Positions 32,304 through 41,258 of a DNA stretch of 64,000 nt are shown piece by piece. How positions within the stretch are numbered: the first letter of the stretch is position 1; each line of letters starts with the position of its first letter. This stretch comes from JAKLIX01 sp964605655 (lineage in GTDB: Bacteria; Bacteroidota; Bacteroidia; Bacteroidales; CAIXZF01). The notes under the pieces are model-generated. The model was not told the origin of the DNA, searched no databases, and worked only from the letters and a program-made list of their open reading frames with translations. Where the stretch lies: assembly GCA_964605655.1 (NCBI GenBank), contig CAZSDK010000009.1, positions 62,001 through 126,000 on the forward strand, given 5' to 3'. Position numbers and translations under genes: made by a program.

Positions 32304-33434
32304 ATGCAGTTTTCCCTGATGAGTACCGATGCCGGATCCTCCGCACGAAGAGGGGTGATCCAAAGTGATCACGGGAGCATTCAGACCCCAGTCTTTATGC
32401 CCGTGGGAACTATTGGTGCTGTCAAAGGACTGCATATCAACGACCTGGAAGAGGTGCTGGCCACACAGATCATCCTGGGCAATACCTATCATCTGTATCT
32501 CAGGCCCGGACTGGAAGTGATGCATGCTGCCGGCGGGCTTCACGGATTCAGTGGCTGGAAACGTCCGGTCCTTACCGACAGCGGGGGTTACCAGGTGTTC
32601 TCCCTGGCACAGAGAAGGAAGATCAAAGAAGAAGGCGTGCAGTTTCAATCACATATTGACGGGTCCAGGCATCTATTTACCCCTGAATCGACTATCGATA
32701 CCCAGAGGGTCATCGGGGGTGACATCATCATGGCCCTCGACGAATGCCCTCCCTACCCCTGTGAAAAGAGTTACCTTAAAAAATCGCTGGACCTCACCCA
32801 CCGCTGGCTCGACCGTTGCTGGAATCACATGCAGTCGACCCATCCCCTTTATGGGCATCAGCAGAGCCTGTTCCCCATCGTCCAGGGTGGCGTTTACCGA
32901 GACCTGCGCAAAGAATCTGCCGAAGTCATCAGCAGCTATGGCGCCGACGGGAACGCCATAGGTGGACTGTCGGTGGGTGAACCTGTCGAATCCATGTACG
33001 AAATGACAGAACTGGTGTGTTCCATACTACCAAAAGATAAACCCCGTTACCTCATGGGTGTGGGCACACCGGCCAACCTTCTGGAATGCATTTCCCTCGG
33101 GATCGACATGTTCGACTGTGTGATGCCTACCCGAAACGGAAGAAACGGTATGATCTTTACCCGGGAAGGCATCATGAACATGAAAAACGAGAAATGGAAA
33201 GATGATTTCACCCCCCTCGATCCGCAGGGAACTACCTTTGCCGACCAGCGATACTCCAGGGCCTTTGTTCGTCACCTCTTTGTCTCAGGGGAGATGCTCG
33301 GACCCATGATCGCCACCATCCACAACCTGGGCTTCTATTTTGACCTGATGCAGCAAGCCCGCGAAAAAATTGAACAAGGCGTCTTTCTCGACTGGAAAAA
33401 CAGCGTCATTGATAAACTACAACAAAGGATCTGA
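32304..33434 (+). CDS. tgt: tRNA-guanine(34) transglycosylase
   Basis: Tgt exchanges G34 for preQ1 in GUN-anticodon tRNAs on the queuosine pathway. The 376-aa protein has general-base motif TDSGGYQVFSL with D92, IVQGGVYRDLR near 192 and nucleophile motif DMFDCVMPTRNGRNG with D271. The usual zinc site C-x-C-x-x-C is absent: residues 306-325 read DPQGTTFADQRYSRAFVRHL, keeping only the His. From memory, other Bacteroidota Tgt proteins share this loss. It starts an apparent operon with the LptF/G-type permease, whose gene begins 9 bp later. Confidence 0.94.
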   Translation: MQFSLMSTDAGSSARRGVIQSDHGSIQTPVFMPVGTIGAVKGLHINDLEEVLATQIILGNTYHLYLRPGLEVMHAAGGLHGFSGWKRPVLTDSGGYQVFSLAQRRKIKEEGVQFQSHIDGSRHLFTPESTIDTQRVIGGDIIMALDECPPYPCEKSYLKKSLDLTHRWLDRCWNHMQSTHPLYGHQQSLFPIVQGGVYRDLRKESAEVISSYGADGNAIGGLSVGEPVESMYEMTELVCSILPKDKPRYLMGVGTPANLLECISLGIDMFDCVMPTRNGRNGMIFTREGIMNMKNEKWKDDFTPLDPQGTTFADQRYSRAFVRHLFVSGEMLGPMIATIHNLGFYFDLMQQAREKIEQGVFLDWKNSVIDKLQQRI

Positions 33435-33443
33435 TCCGTGAAA

Positions 33444-34535
33444 ATGGAAGGAAAATGGCTCAAGACCCTCGACAGGTACATCATCAGGAAATTCCTGGGG
33501 ACGTTCTTCTTCGCCATCTCCTATATCATCGTCATCGTCATCATCTTCGATATCTCGGAGCGTATCGATGACTTCCTTGAGAAATCAGTGCCCCTTAAAG
33601 ACATCATCTTCGATTACTACCTGAATTTCATCCCCTATTTCATCAACCTGTTCAGTTCCCTCATCACCTTCATTGCGGTCATCTTTTTCACTTCGAAGAT
33701 GTCATCGCGTACCGAAGTGGTCCCTATTCTCGGGAGCGGGATCAGCTATAACCGTTTCCTGAGGCCTTACCTCATCTCAGCCATGGTCCTGGCCCTGGTC
33801 AACTTTTCCCTGGCAAATTTCATCATCCCTTACACCAATGTAAGGTTGGTCAACTTTGAGAACACCTACCTGAAGAACCCGAACAAAGGCAGCGAGGTGG
33901 ACATTCACATGCAGGTGAGCCCCGGTGAGTTCATTTACATGGAAAGCTATGATAAACTGGAAGATGTGGGTTTCAAGTTCACCCTGGAAAAGATCGGTGA
34001 GCAGGGCCTCACCTATAAACTGAGCGGCGACGAGATCCGCTGGAACCCGGTGAACAAACAGTGGCATATTACCAAATATTTCACACGAACGATACAGGGA
34101 ATGAAGGAGACCTTGTCCTTCGGCAAAGGACTGGACACCACCCTGAACTTCACTCCTTCCGACTTCAAGGTGACGATTGCCAATGCTAAAACTTTGAAAT
34201 TCACGCAGTTGAGAAAATTTATTGAGAAAGAAAAGATGCGGGGCGCAGAAAATGTCCTGGAATTTGAAGTGGAAAAACACAAGAGAATAGCTTTCCCTTT
34301 TGCCACCATTGTCCTGACCTTCATCGGCGTGCCCCTTTCCAGTAAAAAAGTCAGGGGAGGCATAGGGATGCACCTGGGAGCTGGGCTGGGAATCTGTTTC
34401 AGCTATATTCTTATCATGCAGATATCCACCACCTTCGCTATCTATTCCAACCTGTCCGCCTGGGTTGCGGTATGGATCCCCAACGTGGTATTCTCCCTGA
34501 TCGGATTATTTCTTTTAAAAAGAGCACCAAAGTAG
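33444..34535 (+). CDS. LptF/LptG-family lipopolysaccharide export permease
   Basis: This 363-aa inner-membrane protein has the YjgP/YjgQ layout: one helix near the N-terminus (LDRYIIRKFLGTFFFAISY), two more by residue 110, a periplasmic beta-jellyroll domain (about 115-275) and three C-terminal helices. Such permeases pair with LptB to extract LPS from the inner membrane toward the Lpt bridge. In this phylum two paralogues usually serve as F and G, and I cannot tell which this is. A GTG at 33438 would add two residues; the ATG at 33444 is preferred. Confidence 0.87.
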   Translation: MEGKWLKTLDRYIIRKFLGTFFFAISYIIVIVIIFDISERIDDFLEKSVPLKDIIFDYYLNFIPYFINLFSSLITFIAVIFFTSKMSSRTEVVPILGSGISYNRFLRPYLISAMVLALVNFSLANFIIPYTNVRLVNFENTYLKNPNKGSEVDIHMQVSPGEFIYMESYDKLEDVGFKFTLEKIGEQGLTYKLSGDEIRWNPVNKQWHITKYFTRTIQGMKETLSFGKGLDTTLNFTPSDFKVTIANAKTLKFTQLRKFIEKEKMRGAENVLEFEVEKHKRIAFPFATIVLTFIGVPLSSKKVRGGIGMHLGAGLGICFSYILIMQISTTFAIYSNLSAWVAVWIPNVVFSLIGLFLLKRAPK

Positions 34536-34565
34536 TATGAGGCGACGCTACAAATGAATTATTCT

Positions 34566-34573
34566 TATTTTTG
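34566..34573 (+). promoter_or_regulatory. Possible -7 box directly before a lipoprotein start
   Basis: TATTTTTG ends 4 nt before the ATG at 34578, so a transcript from it would be leaderless. Confidence 0.35.
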
Positions 34574-34577
34574 TTGC

Positions 34578-35603
34578 ATGAAACGCATCCGATTCTTACT
34601 CCCCGTCTTACTTCTGATCGTATTTTCCTGTTCTACCGATTTTGACATCAACGGGGAATGGAAAGACATTACTATTGTTTATGGTCTGCTCGACCAGAGT
34701 GAGGACACGGCCTTTATCAAGATCAACAAGGCCTTCCTCGGGGAAGGAGATGCCATGTTTATGGCCCAGATACAGGATTCAAACGAATACCAGTACAAAC
34801 TGGAGGTTCGTATCGATGAATATGACACCCTGAACAATTTTCACAGGAGTTTTAACCTGGACACCATCACCGTGCACGATAAAAAACCCGGTGATTTTTA
34901 CTATCCTACGCAGACCCTTTATTACGCCCTTATCGACACCCTATATCCCGATAAGGAATACAGGCTCTTTATCCGCAACCCCAAAACCGGGAATACGTTC
35001 TCCGGAAAGACCATGCTGGTGCGGCAGGCCCGTTTTGAGAAGCCCAAACCCAGTTTGAAGACCATCGACTTTACTGAATCAGGAACCTCTCCCATGGAGT
35101 GGACCTCCACTTATAAAGGGAGAATTTACCAACCCATGATCCGTTTCCATTACAAAGAAGTAAGCGCCTCCGCGCCCACCGATACGATTTACCAAGTCGT
35201 CGAATGGCCTTTCCCGGCCTATAAGTCGAAATATCTCAATGGCAATGAAGACATGGGGACCACCTATTCCAACCCCTTCTTCTACGACCTCCTGAGAAGC
35301 AAAATACCGGTCGATGCATCCAAGACCCGTTATATCGGAATGAAGAACCGCGGCCAGCATGATTTCGGCGCCGTGGAGTTCGTTCTGACCGTGGGCTCTG
35401 ATGAACTGAGCACCTACCTCGACGTGTATGCCCCCTCCCAGGGCATCGTGCAGGAAAAACCCGGCTTTACCAATATCACAGGATCCACCGAGGCATTCGG
35501 CATCTTTTCCAGCCGCTGCACCTATGTGAAACAGCTGAAACTCGGTGATGTGACCGTCTCTCATATCATGAATGACGTCGGCCGGAATTTTCATTCCTAC
35601 TAA
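34578..35603 (+). CDS. Lipoprotein resembling DUF4249-type outer-membrane-associated proteins
   Basis: This 341-aa protein has a lipoprotein signal (MKRIRFLLPVLLLIVFSC, lipid Cys at 18). The mature part starts with an acidic strand and ITIVYGLLDQSEDTAFIKINKAFLG, similar to the opening of DUF4249 lipoproteins found with TonB-dependent receptors. The rest is beta-rich with no catalytic motif. No SusC/TonB receptor gene is adjacent, which weakens the comparison. The ATG at 34578 is chosen over 34554 because the upstream residues precede the signal peptide and include a likely promoter. Confidence 0.6.
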   Translation: MKRIRFLLPVLLLIVFSCSTDFDINGEWKDITIVYGLLDQSEDTAFIKINKAFLGEGDAMFMAQIQDSNEYQYKLEVRIDEYDTLNNFHRSFNLDTITVHDKKPGDFYYPTQTLYYALIDTLYPDKEYRLFIRNPKTGNTFSGKTMLVRQARFEKPKPSLKTIDFTESGTSPMEWTSTYKGRIYQPMIRFHYKEVSASAPTDTIYQVVEWPFPAYKSKYLNGNEDMGTTYSNPFFYDLLRSKIPVDASKTRYIGMKNRGQHDFGAVEFVLTVGSDELSTYLDVYAPSQGIVQEKPGFTNITGSTEAFGIFSSRCTYVKQLKLGDVTVSHIMNDVGRNFHSY

Positions 35604-35708
35604 ACCTGTCTTTTTGTCATTTTTCCTGTCAGGTTTCCCTATCTTCTGACTTCCTGAACAGGTCATAGTAACGTTTTCGCTCCCTAATCCGGTTTTGGCA
35701 CATCAATT

Positions 35709-35723
35709 GACCTGAACCAGGTC
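35709..35723. promoter_or_regulatory. Inverted repeat upstream of dnaK
   Basis: GACCTG-AAC-CAGGTC is a perfect 6-bp dyad 36 bp before the dnaK ATG. It could be an operator for heat-shock control; it does not match the CIRCE sequence. Confidence 0.3.
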
Positions 35724-35759
35724 TCAATTTGAATTTATTCATCTTTTATACATCATATT

Positions 35760-37676
35760 ATGGGAAAAATAATTGGTATTGATCTGGGAACCACCAACTC
35801 ATGCGTGGCCGTGATGGAAGGGAACGAGCCTGTTGTCATACCGAACAGTGAAGGAAGAAGGACCACTCCGTCTATCGTTGCTTTTACGGAAAACGGGGAA
35901 AGAAAAGTAGGTGACCCTGCTAAAAGGCAAGCCATCACCAACCCCACCAAAACCGTGTTCTCTATCAAACGTTTCATGGGTGAGACCTATGACAGGGTGA
36001 ACCGCGAGATCGCAAGGGTTCCTTACAAGGTCGAAAAAGGTGACAACAACACCCCAAGAGTAAAAATCGGTGACCGTTTATATTCACCCCAGGAAATTTC
36101 TGCCATGGTGCTTCAGAAAATGAAGAAAACCGCCGAAGATTACCTGGGAACGGAAGTCACCAAGGCAGTGATCACAGTACCGGCCTATTTCAGTGATTCA
36201 CAGCGCCAGGCCACCAAGGAAGCAGGCGAAATAGCAGGTCTTGAAGTGATGCGTATCATCAATGAACCTACGGCAGCAGCCCTGGCCTACGGCCTTGACA
36301 AAAAACACAAAGACATCAAAGTAGCGGTCTTTGACCTGGGAGGGGGTACCTTCGACATCTCTATTCTGGAGCTGGGTGAAGGTGTTTTCGAGGTGAAATC
36401 GACCAATGGCGACACCCACCTGGGAGGCGACGATTTCGACCAGACCATCATCGATTGGCTGGCAGAAGAGTTTCTCAATGAGGAGCGCATCGACCTGAGA
36501 AAAGATCCCATGGCCCTTCAAAGGCTGAAAGAGGCCGCTGAAAAAGCAAAGATAGAGCTCTCCAGCTCCACCTCCACCGAGATCAACCTTCCGTATATCA
36601 TGCCGGTTGACGGTATTCCGAAACACCTGGTCAAGACCTTGTCGAGAGCAAAATTCGAACAGCTCATCGATCAATATGTCCAGGCCACCATTGAACCCTG
36701 TCGCAAAGCACTGGCTGATGCACGAATGAACCCATCCGATATCGATGAGGTCATACTGGTGGGCGGTTCAACCCGTATCCCGGTGATCCAAAAGAAAGTG
36801 GAAGAGTTCTTCGGGAAAGTCCCCTCCAAAGGAGTGAACCCCGATGAGGTGGTCGCCGTGGGCGCTGCCATCCAGGGAGGCGTTCTTACAGGAGAGGTTA
36901 AAGATGTGCTGCTTCTCGACGTAACACCACTGTCGCTGGGCATCGAGACCCTCGGGAACGTGATGACCCGGCTGATCGAATCCAATACCACCATTCCTAC
37001 CAAAAGGTCAGAAGTATTCTCCACAGCCGCCGACAGCCAGACCACTGTCGAGATTCATGTGTTACAGGGAGAAAGGTCAATGGCCAAGGACAACAAAAGC
37101 ATCGGAATGTTCCATCTCGACGGCATCCCTCCTGCACCCAGGGGAATCCCGCAGATCGAAGTTACTTTCGATATCGACTCCAACGGCATCCTTCATGTGA
37201 CTGCCAAGGACAAGGCCACCGGTAAATCACAACACATCCGGATTGAAGCTTCCACAGGACTTTCAGATGCCGAAATCAGAAAGATGAAAGCAGAGGCAGA
37301 AGCCAACGCAGAGACCGACAGGAAAGCCAAGGAAGAGATTGATAAGATCAATGCAGCCGATGCCATGATCTTCCAAACCGAGAAACAGCTGAAGGAATTT
37401 GGTGACAAGATCCCGGCCGAGAAGAAGATGCCCATCGAAAACGCCCTCAACGAACTGAAAGAGGCACATAAAAACAGAAATCTCGCCGCTATCGACTCCG
37501 CCATGCAAAATATGAACACTGCCTGGCAAGCCGCCAGCGAGGAAATGTACAAAGCCACCCAGGAACAACAAGCTTCCCAGGGAGGAAATGCCGATGCAGG
37601 GAATTCAACAGGCGGACAGGAAACAGGAAAAGATGAAGTGACCGACGTTGATTTTGAAGAGGTGAAGGATAAGTAA
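35760..37676 (+). CDS. dnaK: Hsp70 chaperone DnaK
   Basis: This ATP-dependent chaperone works with DnaJ and GrpE. The 638-aa protein has the N-terminal ATPase domain (IGIDLGTTNSCVAVMEG, the AYFSDSQRQATKEAGEIAGL region, VFDLGGGTFDISIL, ILVGGSTRIPVIQ), the linker DVLLLDVTPLSLGIE near 380 and the substrate-binding domain. The helical lid is followed by a Gly/Gln-rich tail ending DVDFEEVKDK. No grpE, dnaJ or hrcA lies beside it. A 15-bp dyad at 35709-35723 may regulate it. Confidence 0.98.
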   Translation: MGKIIGIDLGTTNSCVAVMEGNEPVVIPNSEGRRTTPSIVAFTENGERKVGDPAKRQAITNPTKTVFSIKRFMGETYDRVNREIARVPYKVEKGDNNTPRVKIGDRLYSPQEISAMVLQKMKKTAEDYLGTEVTKAVITVPAYFSDSQRQATKEAGEIAGLEVMRIINEPTAAALAYGLDKKHKDIKVAVFDLGGGTFDISILELGEGVFEVKSTNGDTHLGGDDFDQTIIDWLAEEFLNEERIDLRKDPMALQRLKEAAEKAKIELSSSTSTEINLPYIMPVDGIPKHLVKTLSRAKFEQLIDQYVQATIEPCRKALADARMNPSDIDEVILVGGSTRIPVIQKKVEEFFGKVPSKGVNPDEVVAVGAAIQGGVLTGEVKDVLLLDVTPLSLGIETLGNVMTRLIESNTTIPTKRSEVFSTAADSQTTVEIHVLQGERSMAKDNKSIGMFHLDGIPPAPRGIPQIEVTFDIDSNGILHVTAKDKATGKSQHIRIEASTGLSDAEIRKMKAEAEANAETDRKAKEEIDKINAADAMIFQTEKQLKEFGDKIPAEKKMPIENALNELKEAHKNRNLAAIDSAMQNMNTAWQAASEEMYKATQEQQASQGGNADAGNSTGGQETGKDEVTDVDFEEVKDK

Positions 37677-37686
37677 ACAGTCCTTC

Positions 37687-38424
37687 ATGGTTACCTTCTT
37701 ACATAACATTGCCTCCCTCTCCCTGAGCAGTGCCTACAGGTACTGCTCCAGGAAGAGAAGGCAAAACAGAATGCTGGCTCATAGCAAACATCTCACAAAT
37801 AATTATTTAACAACCAATATCCCCAGGAAACTACACCTCGGTTGCGGAAGTGTATTGTTGCCGGGATGGTTAAACACCGATATCGACACCATCCCCGGCA
37901 GTGCTTATCTGGACGTCACCCAGCCCTTTCCTTTCCCGGACCAGACTTTTGATTTTATTTATTCGGAACACCTGCTCGAACACCTGACCCTGGAACAACA
38001 GAAGGGGATGCTTTCTGAATGCAGGCGGGTCCTGAAAAAAGAAGGGATCTTCAGGCTGGCAACGCCTTCCATGGATTTCCTGTTCAGGATTTATGCCGAC
38101 CCTGCCCTGCCCTTGCACCGGGAGTATGTTGACTGGTCAGTCAGTCAGCAGGGAAGGCTGAAAACGGTACACAAGGAATTGACTGATCAGGAAAGCCGTC
38201 ATGTCTACGTGATCAACAACTTTTTCAGCGACTGGGGACACCAGTTCCTTCATACAGAGCATAGCCTGAAAGACCTGGTATTCATGACAGGTTTTTCAAG
38301 GATGGAGCCGTGCAGGATTGGCAGCAGCCATTTCTCAGAACTTCAGGGGCTGGAAAAGCATGGTTCCGTCATCCCGGCAGCGTTCAATGAACTGGAAACC
38401 ATGGTCTTCGAAATATTTCCATGA
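37687..38424 (+). CDS. Class I SAM-dependent methyltransferase
   Basis: This 245-aa protein has motif I LHLGCGSVLLPGWLNTDI at about 48-65, an acidic residue at the end of strand 2 (NTDID), motif II-like FDFIYSEHLLEHL and the VLKKEGIFRLATP strand. This resembles methyltransferase_11 proteins often found in glycan gene sets, with the GW-N-D start. The substrate is unknown. The first ~45 residues are basic and may not be translated as shown; an internal ATG at residue 29 is an alternative. It begins 10 bp after dnaK. Confidence 0.72.
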   Translation: MVTFLHNIASLSLSSAYRYCSRKRRQNRMLAHSKHLTNNYLTTNIPRKLHLGCGSVLLPGWLNTDIDTIPGSAYLDVTQPFPFPDQTFDFIYSEHLLEHLTLEQQKGMLSECRRVLKKEGIFRLATPSMDFLFRIYADPALPLHREYVDWSVSQQGRLKTVHKELTDQESRHVYVINNFFSDWGHQFLHTEHSLKDLVFMTGFSRMEPCRIGSSHFSELQGLEKHGSVIPAAFNELETMVFEIFP

Positions 38425-38460
38425 CCTTACCAATCCTGATTTTCCAGTGACTATCTCAAG

Positions 38461-38805
38461 CTAACGGTTCTCGCTGAGTTCAACAGCCGGATCCCAGAAG
38501 ACCTTCCCGAAGTCCACGATCTGGTCATCAATGATTTGAACTCCTTCATTCTCAAGTAGTTCCTGCATCACTGAAGGATCTCCGAAATGATGTTTCCCTG
38601 TCAGCACTCCGTTACGGTTGACCACACGGTGGGCAGGGATATCGAGCAGATCAGAGTGAGAACTGTTCATCGCCCACCCTACGGTGCGGGCCGACATGCC
38701 TGAACCCAGGAACCGGGCAATGGCACCATAGGAAGTCACCCTTCCGAACGGAATCTGCCGTGCTATCTCATAAACCCTGCTAAAAAAATCTGCCTGATCT
38801 GCCAT
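38461..38805 (-). CDS. Alkyltransferase-like (ATL/MGMT-family) DNA-binding protein
   Basis: This 114-aa protein matches the DNA-binding domain of O6-alkylguanine DNA alkyltransferase: VYEIARQIPFGRVTSYGAIA, the arginine-finger region SARTVGWAMNSS, and HRVVNRNG. The active-site P-C-H-R motif reads P-A-H-R, with Ala58 in place of the acceptor Cys. It therefore should bind, but not repair, alkylated guanine, as ATL proteins do by recruiting nucleotide excision repair. It lies 12 bp after trmB in the same direction. Confidence 0.86.
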   Translation of the reverse strand: MADQADFFSRVYEIARQIPFGRVTSYGAIARFLGSGMSARTVGWAMNSSHSDLLDIPAHRVVNRNGVLTGKHHFGDPSVMQELLENEGVQIIDDQIVDFGKVFWDPAVELSENR

Positions 38806-38817
38806 AAGCTCGTACCA

Positions 38818-39507
38818 TCAGATCTGACCACCAGCCCGGAAGTTCTTCTGTAATGTAAACTCAAGATAACAGATGGGCTTCCCTTCTTCCAGAAACATCT
38901 TCTCATAAAAAGTCTGAATGCCGGTGGCTTCCGCAGGAGCGTCCCCAGCCCGGTACAGGTCATCGGTGGCATAGACCAGGTGGTTGCCCGTCTCAGCAAT
39001 CACCTCCAGGGTGTACTGAAACAAAGGATGGTTGTCAGTCTTAAGATGAATAACACCACCATCTTTCAGCAAATCATTGAAGATGAGCAGAAACCTGGGA
39101 TGGGTAAGCCTTTTGTGGGCCCTGGCCTGCCGGGGCTGAGGATCGGGAAAGGTGATCCATATCTTGCTCACTTCTCCCCGGTCGAAATAATGCCCGAGCA
39201 CCTGCACATAAGAACGGATGAAGGCCACATTGGTCAATTTTTTCTCCTGTGAAGTCTTGCATCCCCGCCACATCCTGGCACCTTTGATATCGATACCGAT
39301 GTAATTGCAATCGGGGTGCTGTTCGGCCAGGTTCACCGTATATTCGCCTTTGCCACAACCGATCTCCAGAACGATAGGGTGGTCGTTCCCGAACCATTCC
39401 TTCCATCTTCCCTTCCATTCAAAACCCTGTAACAGTTCCTCATATTTCACCTGGAACATGTTGGGAAAGGTCAGGTTCTCCTCAAAACGCTCAAGTTTTC
39501 GTTTCAC
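38818..39507 (-). CDS. trmB: tRNA (guanine(46)-N7)-methyltransferase
   Basis: TrmB makes m7G46 in tRNA with SAM. The 229-aa protein has motif I LEIGCGKGEYTVNLA near 47, the IGIDIKGARMWRGC strand, and the signature ITFPDPQPRQARAHKRLTHP near 118-137. The last carries Gln-Pro-Arg-Gln where enteric enzymes have DPWxKxxH. The C-terminal TxYE-like TFYEKMFLEEG fits substrate binding. It sits between the SPOR protein and the ATL gene, with gaps of 3 and 12 bp. Confidence 0.93.
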   Translation of the reverse strand: MKRKLERFEENLTFPNMFQVKYEELLQGFEWKGRWKEWFGNDHPIVLEIGCGKGEYTVNLAEQHPDCNYIGIDIKGARMWRGCKTSQEKKLTNVAFIRSYVQVLGHYFDRGEVSKIWITFPDPQPRQARAHKRLTHPRFLLIFNDLLKDGGVIHLKTDNHPLFQYTLEVIAETGNHLVYATDDLYRAGDAPAEATGIQTFYEKMFLEEGKPICYLEFTLQKNFRAGGQI

Positions 39508-39510
39508 GGC

Positions 39511-40488
39511 TTAATATAAAAGGAGCCAGGCCTGCGGGTTGTTTTCTTTCCTGATCTTCTGCAAGGCAAGCAGCGCCTGGTTTCGGTCGGGATAGGCATC
39601 ATAACAGACCATGGTGAGACCTTTGTCGTTGACCCCGAACACCCTGGAGTTGTATCCCGATGATTGCAACTTCTTTACGACATTCCCTGCCCTTTCCGGG
39701 GAAAGGAAACAACCGGCTACGATGTAATACTGTTTTCCAGTGGAAGGGACAGCTCGGGCAGGCTTTGACGGCTGCTGTGCGGCTACTGATGCCTCAGGTG
39801 CCTGAGTCGTTGGCTCAGGCGCTTTCTGGACTTCGGCGGGAGCAGCAGAGGGTTCGACCGGGGGAGAAGATATCGTATCGGTCACTGGAACAGATGATTG
39901 AGCAGGAGGTGCCGACACCATGGCGGCAGTATCGCCACCGGAAAATATCTGTTGGACCTTCGTTTTCATATACCCTGCGAACCATGGGGCGTAAAAACCT
40001 GCAAAAACCAGCCCGGCCAATATCATCGCCACCATGGCAAGCTTGACCCAGGAAACTTTCTTTGACTTTTTTACGATGACTTTTGCAGGGACCTCCGTGA
40101 GCCCATAGAAATCTCCTTCCGTGATCAGGGAAGGGTCCTGTTCGTATACCAGTCGGTCCTGTTCACCACGGTAAAGCAGTCCGACTCCAGGTATTTCCAG
40201 CCTTTTGCCCTTGTTGATCACATAATGGCAACCCTCCACGTACTCTTCAATCTCGTTTTCGGCAAAGGAAACAGGAACATTCTCCCTGCCGGCGATGAAA
40301 CGTGCCAAAGAATTGTCTCCGCTGTTTTTCAAGGGGTCGAAAGAAAAAACATGAGCCGGTGGCTGAATGACACCCTGCTGCTCATCGAGCTGTGCCGGCT
40401 GGTAGGTGGTCAGAAAGGATCCCAGGCCTGGAAGGAGCACATACCCTTTGTCTAAAAGAAACTCGGCAATATAGTTGGTAACATTCAT
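39511..40488 (-). CDS. HU-like (CCDC81) and SPOR-domain membrane protein
   Basis: This 325-aa Bacteroidota-type protein starts with two HU/CCDC81-like domains: YIAEFLLDKGYVLLPGLGSF (1-35 onward) and a YVEGCHYVINKGKRLEIPGVG-type second unit near 90. A single transmembrane helix follows (about 147-168), then a Pro/Ala/Gln-rich linker (195-245). A SPOR domain ends the protein at about 250-325 (YYIVAGCFLSPERAGNVVKKL), which binds denuded peptidoglycan at division sites. The likely topology has the HU-like part inside and SPOR in the periplasm. It may couple the nucleoid or DNA to septal cell wall, which is inference. Confidence 0.82.
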   Translation of the reverse strand: MNVTNYIAEFLLDKGYVLLPGLGSFLTTYQPAQLDEQQGVIQPPAHVFSFDPLKNSGDNSLARFIAGRENVPVSFAENEIEEYVEGCHYVINKGKRLEIPGVGLLYRGEQDRLVYEQDPSLITEGDFYGLTEVPAKVIVKKSKKVSWVKLAMVAMILAGLVFAGFYAPWFAGYMKTKVQQIFSGGDTAAMVSAPPAQSSVPVTDTISSPPVEPSAAPAEVQKAPEPTTQAPEASVAAQQPSKPARAVPSTGKQYYIVAGCFLSPERAGNVVKKLQSSGYNSRVFGVNDKGLTMVCYDAYPDRNQALLALQKIRKENNPQAWLLLY

Positions 40489-40490
40489 AA

Positions 40491-41243
40491 CTATCTAACT
40501 AATTTCAACTTCAACAGATCTTCCGGAGTATCGACGGAAATGCTTTCATGATGGGTCAGTCCGACTTTTATGGTATAGCCATGGTCTATCCAGCGGAGCT
40601 GTTCCAGTGATTCTGCCACTTCAAGAGTCGACGGAGGGATTCGGACGATTTCCTGGAGCACATCGGCACGGTAAGCATATATGCCGATATGTTTAAGGTA
40701 GGCATAGGATGAAACCCTTTGCTCAGCTTCTGTTCCCCTCAGGTAAGGTATGCATGACCTGCTGAAATAAACGGCATGTCCTTGAATATCCCGCACCACC
40801 TTGACCACATTGGGATTATCCAGGTCGCCGGGTTGGCTGATGCGCATTCCCAGGGTGGCGATGCCAAAGCTGCCATCGTTAAAACAGGCCGTGGCCTGGT
40901 CGATGGTATCGGGATGGATCAGGGGCTCATCACCTTGTATGTTGACCACAATATCGAGGTTTTCATGTTCGTCAGGAACGATCCACTGGCTGGCCACTTC
41001 CGCACAACGTTCCGTCCCGGTCTGATGACGGGAGGAGGTCATCATCACTTTCCCGCCAAAATCCCTGATATGTTGAAAGATACGATCATCATCGGTGGCA
41101 ACCACCACATCGGAAAGGGAGGTAGCCTGCAAGGCCTGTTCATAAACCCTTTGTATCATCGACTTGCCATCGATCATCGCCAGTGGTTTACCGGGGAAAC
41201 GGACCGAAGCATATCGTGAAGGGATTACTCCAAGGATGTACAT
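40491..41243 (-). CDS. kdsB: 3-deoxy-manno-octulosonate cytidylyltransferase
   Basis: KdsB activates Kdo to CMP-Kdo for lipopolysaccharide core synthesis. The 250-aa protein has the N-terminal loop IPSRYASVRFPGKPLA, a VVATDDDRIF strand, TGTERCAE (family motif SGTDRxAE) and NIQGDEPLIHPD with the metal-binding acidic residues. HIGIYAYR and ESLEQLRWIDHGYTIKV come near the end. It agrees with the LptF/G permease gene in showing an LPS-bearing outer membrane. Confidence 0.96.
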   Translation of the reverse strand: MYILGVIPSRYASVRFPGKPLAMIDGKSMIQRVYEQALQATSLSDVVVATDDDRIFQHIRDFGGKVMMTSSRHQTGTERCAEVASQWIVPDEHENLDIVVNIQGDEPLIHPDTIDQATACFNDGSFGIATLGMRISQPGDLDNPNVVKVVRDIQGHAVYFSRSCIPYLRGTEAEQRVSSYAYLKHIGIYAYRADVLQEIVRIPPSTLEVAESLEQLRWIDHGYTIKVGLTHHESISVDTPEDLLKLKLVR

Positions 41244-41258
41244 AAAATCAGGGGCAGT

